A DNA stretch of 64,000 nt from S5-327 sp965200975 (GTDB lineage: Bacteria; Chloroflexota; Dehalococcoidia; Lucifugimonadales; Australimonadaceae), in the NCBI GenBank assembly GCA_965200975.1, contig OZ241740.1, forward strand, positions 1,674,001 to 1,738,000. The letters are read 5' to 3'. Shown one piece after another: positions 50,148-58,794 of this stretch (the stretch's first letter is position 1; each line of letters starts with the position of its first letter). The notes under the pieces are model-generated. The model did no database searches. It worked only from the letters and a program-made list of their open reading frames with translations, and was not told the origin of the DNA. The position numbers were made by a program, and so were the translations under genes.

Positions 50148-52739
50148 ATGCTGGAGTTGAAGGAGTACCAGACGCAGGCGCTCGACACGTTCGAGCAGTG
50201 GCTGCGCGCGTTGGAGGAAGCGCACGAAGCATCGGATAAGGGCGCAGCAGCGCTGCGAGGCGCGAACCTCCCCGTACCGCCTGTGGTGCTCGACTACCCT
50301 TGCAGAGCGTGGGAGCGGCTGCAAGATGAGGACGAGGTTCCGTCCAAGAACATCCGGGGGCGGCCCGCAACGTATGTGGCCCGTACGGACGGCGCGGAGC
50401 GCCCTATTCCGCACGTCTGTTTCAAGGTGCCGACCGGCGGGGGCAAGACGCTGCTCGCCGCGGCTGCGCTGCAGCGGCTGAACCGTCCGACGGGCCTCAC
50501 GCTGTGGATTGTGCCGACTAAGGCCATTTACGCGCAGACGAAAAAGGCGCTGTGGGATCGGCAGCATCCGTACCGGGAGATGCTCGAACGGGCGAGCGGC
50601 GGGCGCGTGAAGATGCTCGAGAAAGAGACGCGCTTCACCAGAGCGGACGTCGAGAACTACCTCTGCGTGCTGCTGCTGATGCTGCCGGCGGCGAACCGCC
50701 AGAAGGGCAAAGAGTTCCTTCGAATGTTCCGCGACACAGGGCGCTACCCCTCGTTCTTTCCGGACGACGACAACGTGCTGGGTGAACAGCAGTTGCTGAA
50801 CGATAACCCCGACCTGGATCGCCTCTGCCTCAATCCGAACTGTTCCGCGAAACAGGGGCAGCGGGAGGAGTGCAAGTGCGGGCAACAATGGCGCCCAGGG
50901 CCGGTGAAGCGGAGCCTGTTCAACGTGGTCAAGATGCTGCGGCCGGTGGTGGTGCTCGACGAGGCGCACAAGGCGTACGGGAAGAGCGATGCGGAGAACG
51001 CCGAGTTCGTCCGCTCGGTCAACCGGCTCGACCCGCGGATGGTGCTCGAACTGTCGGCGACGCCCACGGTGGGCGTCAGCAACCTGCTCGTCAACATCTC
51101 AGGCGAGGCGCTCCATACCGAGGAGATGATCAAGCTGCCGGTGGAGGTCTCGACGTTCGGGAACGTCGAGTGGCGGCACACGCTGTCGGCGGCGAAAGAC
51201 GAGTTGGACAAGCTCGAGGCCGAGGCGCAATCACTGTATGCGAGCGAGGGGCGCTACGTACGGCCTATCGCCGTCGTGCGGGTGGAGCGCACCGGCAAGG
51301 ATCAGCGCAGCCCCGACTACATTCACGCGGAGGACGTGCGCGAGCATCTCACCCTGAACCTCAGCGTGCCCCCCGACGCCGTGCGGGTGAAGTCGTCGGA
51401 GGCGGATGAACTAGGGGGAGAGGATCTGCTCTCGGAACTTTCCTCCGTACGGTGGATCATCACGAAAGCGGCGCTGATGGAAGGGTGGGATTGCCCGTTC
51501 GCGTACCTGCTGGTGATGCTCGACAACACGCAGTCGCAGCGCGCGCTCACGCAGCTTACAGGCCGCGTAATGCGGATGCCGCACGCGCGGCGCACGGAGC
51601 GGCAGGCGCTCGACCAGTGCTACGTGTACTGCCACAACGCAGACGTCGGCACAGCCGTCGAGCAGGTGAAGAGAGGGCTCGAAAACGAGGGGTTAGACGG
51701 GATTGGCGACGAGGTGATCGGAAAGGGAGCGGACGCGGTGAAACCGGTGACGGTGACGCGGCGCGCGCCGTTCCGCGGACAAGATCTGTTCCTCCCAAAA
51801 GTGCTGCACCGCGACGGAGACGGATGGCGCGACCTAGACTACACGTCGCACATCCTGCCGGAGATCGCCTGGGGCCTCATCGGGGCGCCGGACAAGCTGC
51901 AGGACTCGCAGCCCGACCAGCCGAAACATGAATCGGTGTCGGTGTACATCGGCGACAAGCCGGCGTTCTACCACGATACACAGGACGTGTACGTGGATAA
52001 GACCGCATCGGTCGCGTGGTTCGCGCGGCGCCTGGGCGACATCGTGCCGAATCCGTGGCAGGCGGCGCGCATCGCGCAGGAGTTCATTGACGACTTGCGG
52101 GAGATCGTGAAAGACGACGAGGCCATCTACGACCGGCGAACGAACTATGCGTCCGTGTTGCGCGAGCACGTTATCAGGGAGGCGGACGCTCAGGCGGAAG
52201 AGACGTTCAAGCAGAAGCTACAACACGAGACGATCAGGTTCGATCTGGAGACGGGCGAGGCGAACTACCGCCTCCGCGAGAGTTTCGAGATTCAGGCCGG
52301 AGACAGCGAGTGGCCGTTGCAGATGCGGATGAGCCTGTTCGAGCCGGAGTACGACCGGTTCGACTCCGAATTGGAGCGCAGCTTCGCCCGTTACCTGGAC
52401 GGGCAGAAGGCGCTGACCTGGTGGCACCGAGTGGCGGCGCGCCAGCGCGGCGAGTACTTTCTGCGCGGTTGGCGGCGCAACCGCATCTTCCCAGATTTCA
52501 TTGCGCTCGCCGCCAAGGAGTACGGCAAGCGGCAACTGTTCGTCCTCGAAACCAAGGGGAAGCATCTGGACGAGTTGCTCCGGTCGGACGACACGCAGTA
52601 CAAGCGGAAAGTCCTCGAACTGCTGCAAAACGCATTCAACGGAATGTACCGCGGCGGCCAGTTCGTCATACACGACGGGCAGATGAAGGGCGTCTTCACC
52701 CTCGTGTTCGGGCGGGAAGACTTTCCCGCCATGCCCTAA
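50148..52739 (+). CDS. res: Type III restriction endonuclease subunit Res
   Basis: 863 residues from ATG 50148; GTG 50139, overlapping the mod stop, would add three. SF2 helicase motifs are present: Walker A VPTGGGKTLLAA, DEAH box VVLDEAHKAYG, motif III ELSATPT and motif VI-like QLTGRVMRMP. A CxxxxC..CxC insertion (CLNPNCSAKQ, then ECKCG) may bind zinc. The C-terminus has a PD-(D/E)xK nuclease with IFPDFIALAAKE and FVLETKGKHLD. Res hydrolyses ATP to translocate or diffuse between two head-to-head sites and cleaves unmethylated DNA. Without Mod the complex should be inactive. Confidence 0.93.
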   Translation: MLELKEYQTQALDTFEQWLRALEEAHEASDKGAAALRGANLPVPPVVLDYPCRAWERLQDEDEVPSKNIRGRPATYVARTDGAERPIPHVCFKVPTGGGKTLLAAAALQRLNRPTGLTLWIVPTKAIYAQTKKALWDRQHPYREMLERASGGRVKMLEKETRFTRADVENYLCVLLLMLPAANRQKGKEFLRMFRDTGRYPSFFPDDDNVLGEQQLLNDNPDLDRLCLNPNCSAKQGQREECKCGQQWRPGPVKRSLFNVVKMLRPVVVLDEAHKAYGKSDAENAEFVRSVNRLDPRMVLELSATPTVGVSNLLVNISGEALHTEEMIKLPVEVSTFGNVEWRHTLSAAKDELDKLEAEAQSLYASEGRYVRPIAVVRVERTGKDQRSPDYIHAEDVREHLTLNLSVPPDAVRVKSSEADELGGEDLLSELSSVRWIITKAALMEGWDCPFAYLLVMLDNTQSQRALTQLTGRVMRMPHARRTERQALDQCYVYCHNADVGTAVEQVKRGLENEGLDGIGDEVIGKGADAVKPVTVTRRAPFRGQDLFLPKVLHRDGDGWRDLDYTSHILPEIAWGLIGAPDKLQDSQPDQPKHESVSVYIGDKPAFYHDTQDVYVDKTASVAWFARRLGDIVPNPWQAARIAQEFIDDLREIVKDDEAIYDRRTNYASVLREHVIREADAQAEETFKQKLQHETIRFDLETGEANYRLRESFEIQAGDSEWPLQMRMSLFEPEYDRFDSELERSFARYLDGQKALTWWHRVAARQRGEYFLRGWRRNRIFPDFIALAAKEYGKRQLFVLETKGKHLDELLRSDDTQYKRKVLELLQNAFNGMYRGGQFVIHDGQMKGVFTLVFGREDFPAMP
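52711..52730. terminator. Hairpin at the 3' end of res
   Basis: GGCGGGAA and TTCCCGCC (52711-52718, 52723-52730) form a perfect 8-bp stem with a GACT loop, ending 9 bases before the end of the res gene. No U tract follows, so a termination role is only suggested by position. Confidence 0.35.
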
Positions 52740-52877
52740 CCCCTAACCCGCTCCCCCAAGGCCCCGGCGTTGACGCGAACGCGCGGCGGTGCTAGGTTGC
52801 CCGCGAATGCGCTCGCCTGCGCCTCGGCTCCTGCCGGAGGCGCCGCCCGCGCCTGGTCAAGCGTCAAGGAGGATGAC

Positions 52878-54014
52878 ATGGCCCCTACCCGCCCACGAAA
52901 GCTCGCCGCCGCGCTGGCCGCCGCCGTTATCGCGGCGCTTGCGGGGTTGCTCGCCGCTTGCGGCAGCGATCCAACGCCGACTCCAACGCCAACTCCACAG
53001 CCCGCGGCGAACCCCACTCCCACGCCGCAGCTCGACTTCCTCGACAGCCTCCACGCGGCGGCGCAGGAGGAAGGGAGCATCGTTTGGGCGACGACCGACA
53101 CGGAGGAGCGCACGACCGCAATTATCGGAGCGTTCGAGTCCGCCTACCCCGGCGTCAGCGTGCAGCTCATCACTGCAAACAGCGCTGATCTCCGCGAGCG
53201 CCTCTTCCTGGAAGCGCAGGCCGGCAAGATAACGGTCGACGTCACCGACCCGGGGCGGGACAACCGCGTCGTCGAGGAAGACCTGGCCGAAGACCTGACC
53301 GACATCGTGGAGTACCTCGGCGTCGACCCGAACCTCGTCTACTCCGACAACCGCATCTGGCTGAAGGTGGGGGTGCCGCACGCGCCCATCTGCAACACCG
53401 ACCGCTTTTCACCGGGAGACTTCCCGCAGTCGTACGAGGACCTGCTCGACCCCAGCCTCCGAGGCGAGATTGTGGTCGAGAACCGGCTGAAGGGGTTCGT
53501 GTACCTTACGAACTTGCCCGAGTACGGCGATTCGCGGCCCGGCCTCTGGGAGGAGGACCGCGTCGCCGAGTACCTCTCGGCAGTGAAGGCGAACGACCTG
53601 CGGGCGCAGCGCGGCAACGGCGTCGTCGGCGACCTTGTGGCGTCCGGCGAGGTGTCGTGCGCGCTGGAGATCAACCTGAGTTCGTTCCAGAACCTGTGGG
53701 AGGACGGCGCGCCGCTCGACATCGTGCCGGTCGAGACGATCTCGGTCGAGCCGGTGCACCACTTCGTGCCGAAGAACTCGCCCAACCCGAACGCGGCCAA
53801 GCTGTTCGCCGCGTTCCTGATGGGCCCACAGGGGCGCGCCCTCTGGACGCAGGTGCGGCCTACCTCCGACCTGACGCTCTCGGAGGACACCGACTACGCC
53901 CGGCTCGTGAAGTCGAAGGGGTCGAACATCGTTCCGCCTGGCACCGAGCTGAACGAGCACTTTAGCAGGCTGTCGACCAGGTACATCGAAGCCATCGGGA
54001 TTCCGACGGGCTAG
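52878..54014 (+). CDS. ABC transporter substrate-binding lipoprotein (iron/thiamine/polyamine type)
   Basis: 378 residues from ATG 52878 behind AAGGAGGATGAC; the upstream extension to 52770 is not used. Signal peptide with lipobox LLAAC (Cys28), then a TPTP linker almost the same as in the DctP protein. The mature protein is of the extracellular solute-binding family 1/FbpA-like group: EEGSIVWATTDTEERTTAI, TVDVTDPGRDN, and PNPNAAKLFAAFLMGPQGRALW near the C-terminus. The expected FbpA iron-binding Tyr pair is not evident, so the ligand may be another small molecule. First gene of a three-gene importer. Confidence 0.88.
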   Translation: MAPTRPRKLAAALAAAVIAALAGLLAACGSDPTPTPTPTPQPAANPTPTPQLDFLDSLHAAAQEEGSIVWATTDTEERTTAIIGAFESAYPGVSVQLITANSADLRERLFLEAQAGKITVDVTDPGRDNRVVEEDLAEDLTDIVEYLGVDPNLVYSDNRIWLKVGVPHAPICNTDRFSPGDFPQSYEDLLDPSLRGEIVVENRLKGFVYLTNLPEYGDSRPGLWEEDRVAEYLSAVKANDLRAQRGNGVVGDLVASGEVSCALEINLSSFQNLWEDGAPLDIVPVETISVEPVHHFVPKNSPNPNAAKLFAAFLMGPQGRALWTQVRPTSDLTLSEDTDYARLVKSKGSNIVPPGTELNEHFSRLSTRYIEAIGIPTG

Positions 54015-54024
54015 CGCAGCAGTC

Positions 54025-54069
54025 GCAACAGAACGCGGAGGCGCCGCGGCGGCCTCCGCGTTCTGTTGC
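54025..54069 (+). terminator. Large hairpin between binding-protein and permease genes
   Basis: An exact 18-bp inverted repeat (54025-54042 and 54052-54069, starting GCAACAGAACGCGGAGGC) with a 9-base GC loop. It starts 11 bases after the binding-protein stop. No U-run follows. Such hairpins often protect the binding-protein mRNA end or attenuate read-through into permease genes. Confidence 0.65.
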
Positions 54070-54125
54070 GCGCAGCGCGGCAGGGGGGCGAACATTCCCC
54101 CTCGAAGAGCAGCGGGGCGCAAGAG

Positions 54126-55874
54126 ATGCTAGGACAGACGACGGCAGGGCGCTTGTTGCGGCGGTCGCGATTCGGCGGCGCAGATCCGCAGGTGCTTGTC
54201 GTCGTCGCCTGGCTCGGCATTCTGCTCAGCTTCCTCGTGCTTGTCCCGCTCGTGCTGGTGCTGTGGTTCAGCCTGCGCACGACGGGGCCGGGAGAGCGCG
54301 GCGGGACGTTCACGCTGCAGAACTACGCCAACACATTCGCGAACCCGCTCACCTACGAACTGCTCATCAACACGTTCTGGTTCTCGGTAGGCTCCATCAT
54401 AGTAGGGCTCGCAATCGGCGTCGGGTTCGCCTGGCTCATCGAGCGGACGAACACGCCGCTGCGCAATTTCGGGTTTGTTTCTATCGTCATCAACAGCGCG
54501 ATGCCTGCAAGCATGTTCGCGATCGCGTGGGTGCTGGTGCTGAACCCGCGGACGGGTCTCGTGAACCTGCCGTTCACGACGCTGCTCGGTTGGGACAGGG
54601 GGCCGTTCGACCCCAACACGATGTACGCGATGATTTTCGTGGAGGGGCTGCGTTTGGCGGCCACTATCTTCCTGATGGTCATCGGGCTCTTCCGCAGCAT
54701 GGACCCGTCGCTCGAAGAAGCCGCCGCGATGTCGCAGGTGGGGACGTTCAAGACTGCCCGTTACGTAACGCTGCCGATTATGACGCCCGGCATCCTCGGC
54801 GTCGTCGTGTATATCGCCACGTCGACGGTGGGCGTGTTCGAGATTCCGGGCGTTATGGGGATGCCTGCCGACATCCATGTGCTGGCGACGCGGATCTACC
54901 TTGCGACGAGCGACGAGCCGCCGAACTACGGGTTCGCCACGAGCCTCGCGACGATTGCCGGCATTCTGGGCATTGTGGGCATCTATATCTATCACCGGGT
55001 AACGCGCATACAGCAGCGGTTCGCCACCGTTACGGGCAAGGGGTTTCGTCCGCGCCGCATCGAACTCGGCCCTATGGGGCGGTGGGTCAGCGCGGGACTG
55101 ATCGTGCTGTTCTTCATCCTCACATTCGGCCTGCCGATGCTGATTCTGGTATGGGCGAGCCTCATCCCCTACTACCAGGCGCCTCTGCCGAAGGCGATCG
55201 AGTTCGTATCGCTCGACTCCTACCGCTTCATCCTCACCGGGCCGGGCCGTCACGAGTTCCTGCAGGGCCTGCGGAATTCCCTACTGCTGATTCTGGTGGT
55301 GCCGGCGGTTACGATGCTGCTATCGGCGGTCGTCTCCTGGTTCGTAGTGCGGAGCCGGGCGCGGGGCAAGTCGGTGCTCGACCTGCTGGCGTTTATGCCG
55401 CACACCGTTCCGGGCATCGTTATGGGGTTGGCGTGGCTCATCATCGGGCTGTTCATTCTGTCGCCGACGTACGGGACTATCTGGCTCATCGTCATTGCGC
55501 ACGTCTCGCTCTTCATCGCCTACGGGACGCGGACGACGAACGGGGCGATGTTCCAGATACACCGCGAGCTCGAAGAGGCGGGAGCGATGAGCGGCGCGGC
55601 ATGGTTCAGCACATTCCGGCGGATTATTCTGCCGCTGCTGATGCCGTCGCTGGTGGCGGGCTGGCTCTGGGTCGCCATCCACAGCGGGCGCGAGCTCACC
55701 GTGGCGCTGCTGCTGCAGTCGAGCTCCAACCGCATCATTTCGGCCTACGTATGGCAGCAGTTCTTCGGGGGGCGGCTGAACCTTGCGGCTGCGGCGGGCG
55801 TGCTGCTCGTACTGCTCATCATTCTGCTGGTCGTGCTTACGCGAATCGCCGGGCAGCGGCTCAGCCGGCAGTAG
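54126..55874 (+). CDS. ABC transporter permease, fused two-domain (FbpB/SfuB type)
   Basis: 582 residues from ATG 54126. About twelve membrane helices in two halves, each with an EAA loop for the ATPase: first SLEEAAAMSQVGTFKTARYVTLPIM (EEAAAMSQVGT) and second ELEEAGAMSGAAWFSTFRRIILPLL (EEAGAMSGAAW). This duplicated arrangement is typical of Fe3+/thiamine/spermidine-type importers. A polar ~25-residue N-terminus is variable and the exact start uncertain. The ATPase gene follows 22 bases downstream. Confidence 0.92.
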   Translation: MLGQTTAGRLLRRSRFGGADPQVLVVVAWLGILLSFLVLVPLVLVLWFSLRTTGPGERGGTFTLQNYANTFANPLTYELLINTFWFSVGSIIVGLAIGVGFAWLIERTNTPLRNFGFVSIVINSAMPASMFAIAWVLVLNPRTGLVNLPFTTLLGWDRGPFDPNTMYAMIFVEGLRLAATIFLMVIGLFRSMDPSLEEAAAMSQVGTFKTARYVTLPIMTPGILGVVVYIATSTVGVFEIPGVMGMPADIHVLATRIYLATSDEPPNYGFATSLATIAGILGIVGIYIYHRVTRIQQRFATVTGKGFRPRRIELGPMGRWVSAGLIVLFFILTFGLPMLILVWASLIPYYQAPLPKAIEFVSLDSYRFILTGPGRHEFLQGLRNSLLLILVVPAVTMLLSAVVSWFVVRSRARGKSVLDLLAFMPHTVPGIVMGLAWLIIGLFILSPTYGTIWLIVIAHVSLFIAYGTRTTNGAMFQIHRELEEAGAMSGAAWFSTFRRIILPLLMPSLVAGWLWVAIHSGRELTVALLLQSSSNRIISAYVWQQFFGGRLNLAAAAGVLLVLLIILLVVLTRIAGQRLSRQ

Positions 55875-55896
55875 GACGCAGAGAAGGGGGACTCAG

Positions 55897-57006
55897 GTGG
55901 CAGTCGCGCTCCAGGTCAGAAATCTCCACAAGGCGTTCGGGACAGACCAGGGAGACGTCCACGCCGTGCAGGACGTGTCGTTCGACGTCGAGGCCGGCGC
56001 CTTCTTCACGCTGCTTGGGCCGTCGGGCTGCGGCAAATCCACGACGTTGCGATGCATCGCCGGACTCGAACGGCCCGACGGGGGCGAGATCGTGCTCGAG
56101 GACGCGGTGCTGGTTTCGAGCGCGGCCGGCGTGTGGACGCCGCCCTACAAGCGGCCGATGGGCATGGTGTTCCAGTCCTACGCCATCTGGCCGCATATGA
56201 ACGTGTTCGAGAACGTCGCCTTTCCCCTGAGGCAGGGGCCGGGGAAGTTCTCTTCGAACGAGGTGCAGGAGCGGGTGCTCCGCTCGCTGGCGCTGGTGCA
56301 CCTCGACGGGCTGGAGAAGCGCCCAGCGCCGCAGCTAAGCGGCGGGCAGCAGCAGCGCCTGGCCCTTGCGCGCGCGCTGGTCAACGAGCCGAAAGCGCTG
56401 CTCCTCGACGAGCCTCTCAGCAACCTCGACGCGAAGCTGCGCGAGGAGATGCGCAACGAGCTGAAGGCGCTTACATCGAGCCTCGGCATCACGACGCTGT
56501 TCGTTACGCACGACCAGATCGAGGCGCTCACCCTCTCCGATCAGGTGGCGGTAATGGACAGCGGGCGGCTCGTGCAGTACGGCCCGCCGCAGGAGGTCTA
56601 CGAGTCGCCGCGCAACCGGTTCGCCGCCGAGTTCATCGGCACCGCCAACTTCTTCGAGGGCGCCGCGGCGGCGGCGGTCGAGGCGGGCGGCGTCGCCGCT
56701 GTCCGTACGGCCCATGGCGTCCTGCGCTGCACGACTCCGGAGGCGCTGTCCGAGGACGACGCCGTAGTCGTCGCAGTGCGCCCGGAGAACGTCAAGCTGA
56801 GCGCGCAGCCTCTTGCTCCGGACGACAACCTCAACACGCTCTCCGGCACGGTCAGGAGCGTCGTGTATCTTGGCAGCATGCTCGACTGCGAGATCGAGAC
56901 GGGCGGAGCGCTCCTGAAGGCGACGGTGCACCCGAGCGAGCAGACGCGCGAAGGCGAGGCGGTAACGCTCGCGTTCACCGTCGCAGCCTCCCGCGTCGTA
57001 CCGTAG
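55897..57006 (+). CDS. ABC transporter ATP-binding protein (PotA/FbpC type)
   Basis: 369 residues from GTG 55897, with GAGAAGGGGG as ribosome binding site; upstream in-frame codons lie inside the permease gene. Walker A GPSGCGKST, Q-loop VFQSYAIWPHM, signature LSGGQQQRLALARALV, Walker B LLLDEPLSNLDA and switch His VTHDQ are all present. A C-terminal TOBE domain (about 285-369: RPENVKLS; LGSMLDCEIET) may sense substrate. Completes the SBP-permease-ATPase importer. Confidence 0.94.
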   Translation: MAVALQVRNLHKAFGTDQGDVHAVQDVSFDVEAGAFFTLLGPSGCGKSTTLRCIAGLERPDGGEIVLEDAVLVSSAAGVWTPPYKRPMGMVFQSYAIWPHMNVFENVAFPLRQGPGKFSSNEVQERVLRSLALVHLDGLEKRPAPQLSGGQQQRLALARALVNEPKALLLDEPLSNLDAKLREEMRNELKALTSSLGITTLFVTHDQIEALTLSDQVAVMDSGRLVQYGPPQEVYESPRNRFAAEFIGTANFFEGAAAAAVEAGGVAAVRTAHGVLRCTTPEALSEDDAVVVAVRPENVKLSAQPLAPDDNLNTLSGTVRSVVYLGSMLDCEIETGGALLKATVHPSEQTREGEAVTLAFTVAASRVVP

Positions 57007-57081
57007 AGGCTACCGAGCGAGGCCGGCGCGTTTCCGGGAGCGCGGTAGCGGCAGGGCGAGGGCGTCAGCGCCGGCGCACTG

Positions 57082-57114
57082 CTGGGAGAGCGTCCGCTCC
57101 CCCAGACCCCCTGG
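57082..57114 (+). repeat. 33-base intergenic repeat, copy B
   Basis: Identical to 34369-34401 except for one base (CGTCCGCTCC here, CGTGCGCTCC there). It lies between the ABC ATPase and the first aldolase gene. Confidence 0.75.
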
Positions 57115-57126
57115 TTAGCTAACCAG
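57111..57126. repeat. Perfect 16-base palindrome CTGGTTAGCTAACCAG
   Basis: Completely self-complementary and overlapping the last four bases of repeat copy B. It could be a protein-binding site or part of a hairpin after the ABC operon. No nearby promoter is obvious. Confidence 0.6.
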
Positions 57127-57191
57127 CCACCAGAACGGGCGCAAGGCGTGCCTTGACACCCCGGGCGCCGCTCTCTAGCATCGCCTGCGCT

Positions 57192-57968
57192 ATGCCCGAC
57201 GACGCGCACGACACGCAATTGAACGCGCTGCGCGAGCAGGTTGCGCTTGCGAACCGCCTGCTGCATCACTACGGCCTCGGCGCATACGAGGGCCATGTGA
57301 GCGCGCGAATCCCGGGGGCGGACTGCTTCGTCATTCGCGCGTGTCCCGCCGTGAGCCTCGAACGCGTCGAGGCGTCCGACCTGATGGTCGTCGACTTCGA
57401 CGGCGCCGTCGTCCAGGCCGGCGACGCCTACCCCGAACGGGTGGGGTCGTGGGCGCTGCACGCCGAAATCTACAAGGCGCGGCCGGAAGTCAACGCCGTT
57501 ACGCACACGCATCAGAAGTGGTGCACGGTGTTTGGGCTGGCGGGACGCGACGTGCCGCCGGTGATCCACGCGCCCACCGCCTCCGTCGCCGCCGAGCCGT
57601 GGCCGGTGTACGCGGGCCTGCCGGGCGCCATCGACTCGCCGGAGGAGGGCGCCGCCGTCGCGTCGATTCTTGGCGGCAACGTCGCGTGCCACCTGAAGGG
57701 TCATGGCATGGTCTTCGTCGGCACCACCGTTTCGAAGTCGATGCTGGCCGCAGCCGACGCAGAGGAGCAGGCGGAGGTCGCCTGGCGCGCGATGCTCGTT
57801 GGCGCGCCCGAGACAATCGGCATGGAGCACCTGGAGATCGACGTCGCCAAGCGGTGGGAGCCGCCGCGACCGGATGTGCGCGACGGCGTTGCGCGCGGGG
57901 AGTGGGGCAACCAGGAGTGGCTCGACAGTCACCGTGACGCGTCGTACGTGCGAGGAGTGAACCTGTGA
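57192..57968 (+). CDS. Class II aldolase/adducin-family protein
   Basis: 258 residues from ATG 57192; the extension to 57153 is dropped because MPDDAHD begins the conserved part. Zinc motif THTHQKWC with a later His in LKGHGMVFVG, and loops HVSARIPG and VVDFDGAVV. It differs from the fuculose aldolase group by HQKW in place of the usual HS-x-x-A. Its stop overlaps the GTG of the next gene, which is a paralogue, and the two may form a heteromer or consecutive steps. Reaction unknown: aldol cleavage, epimerisation or decarboxylation are all possible in this fold. Confidence 0.83.
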   Translation: MPDDAHDTQLNALREQVALANRLLHHYGLGAYEGHVSARIPGADCFVIRACPAVSLERVEASDLMVVDFDGAVVQAGDAYPERVGSWALHAEIYKARPEVNAVTHTHQKWCTVFGLAGRDVPPVIHAPTASVAAEPWPVYAGLPGAIDSPEEGAAVASILGGNVACHLKGHGMVFVGTTVSKSMLAAADAEEQAEVAWRAMLVGAPETIGMEHLEIDVAKRWEPPRPDVRDGVARGEWGNQEWLDSHRDASYVRGVNL

Positions 57969-58717
57969 CGCCTCTGAGCGAGAAGCAGCTCGCCGAACTG
58001 CGCGAGACGGTTGCCGTGTCGCACCGGCTGCTGTATCTCACAGGGCTGGGGACGACGCGCGGCCACACGAGCGCGCGCATCCCCGGAACGGACACGTTCA
58101 TCATCAAGCCGTGGCCGCATATTCAGATGCACCGCGTTCGCGCGGAAGACCTCATTGTGATGGACCTCGACGGCAATATCGTCGGCGCGGGGGAGCGTCG
58201 GATCACGAAGGTTAGCGAGTGGCCCATCCACGCCGAGCTGTACAAGGCGCAGCCGGACGTGGGGTCGATCATCCATACACATCAGAAGTGGGCGACGATG
58301 ATGGGCGTCGCCGGACGCACGATACTTCCGCTTGTCGGCCCGGAGATCTCCGCCGCCGTGGCGCATGAGCCGGCGATGTACGACGAGGACAAGTCGCTCA
58401 TCCGCAGCGTCGCGCAGGGAACGGCGGTGGCGGCGCGCATGGCGTCGGCGAACGCATGCCATCTGCAGAATCATGGCATGGTATTCACCGGCCCGAACGT
58501 CGAGACGGTAACGATAGAGGCGATCGCCACCGAACATCTGGCGGAGATGACCTGGAGGGCGGCGCTTATCGGCGCTCCTGCCGCCATGAATGGCCTCGCG
58601 CTGCGCCCCGCCCTCGAACGCCGCACTCGCGGCGAAGTCCCCGAGGCGTGGGAGCACTACTGGAAGTGGGTCGACGCCAACCCGGAGTCGCTGCGGCCCC
58701 GCTCAGCGGATATTTAG
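57965..58717 (+). CDS. Class II aldolase/adducin-family protein, paralogue of the upstream gene
   Basis: 250 residues from GTG 57965 (GTGA overlap). Shares with the upstream protein the blocks HTSARIPGTDTF, WPIHAELYKAQPDV, IHTHQKWATMMGVAGR and LQNHGMVFTGPNVE, so the genes arose by tandem duplication. Zinc His residues lie in HTHQ and NHG. Translationally coupled to the upstream aldolase. Convergent with the UbiD gene, with a 77-base gap. Confidence 0.83.
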   Translation: MTPLSEKQLAELRETVAVSHRLLYLTGLGTTRGHTSARIPGTDTFIIKPWPHIQMHRVRAEDLIVMDLDGNIVGAGERRITKVSEWPIHAELYKAQPDVGSIIHTHQKWATMMGVAGRTILPLVGPEISAAVAHEPAMYDEDKSLIRSVAQGTAVAARMASANACHLQNHGMVFTGPNVETVTIEAIATEHLAEMTWRAALIGAPAAMNGLALRPALERRTRGEVPEAWEHYWKWVDANPESLRPRSADI

Positions 58718-58794
58718 GACGCGTCCGCTATCTCGCCTTTGGGCGCCTTCCGACAACGCTCGGGGAAATCCAGCTCCCGCCAGGCAGTCGCGCC

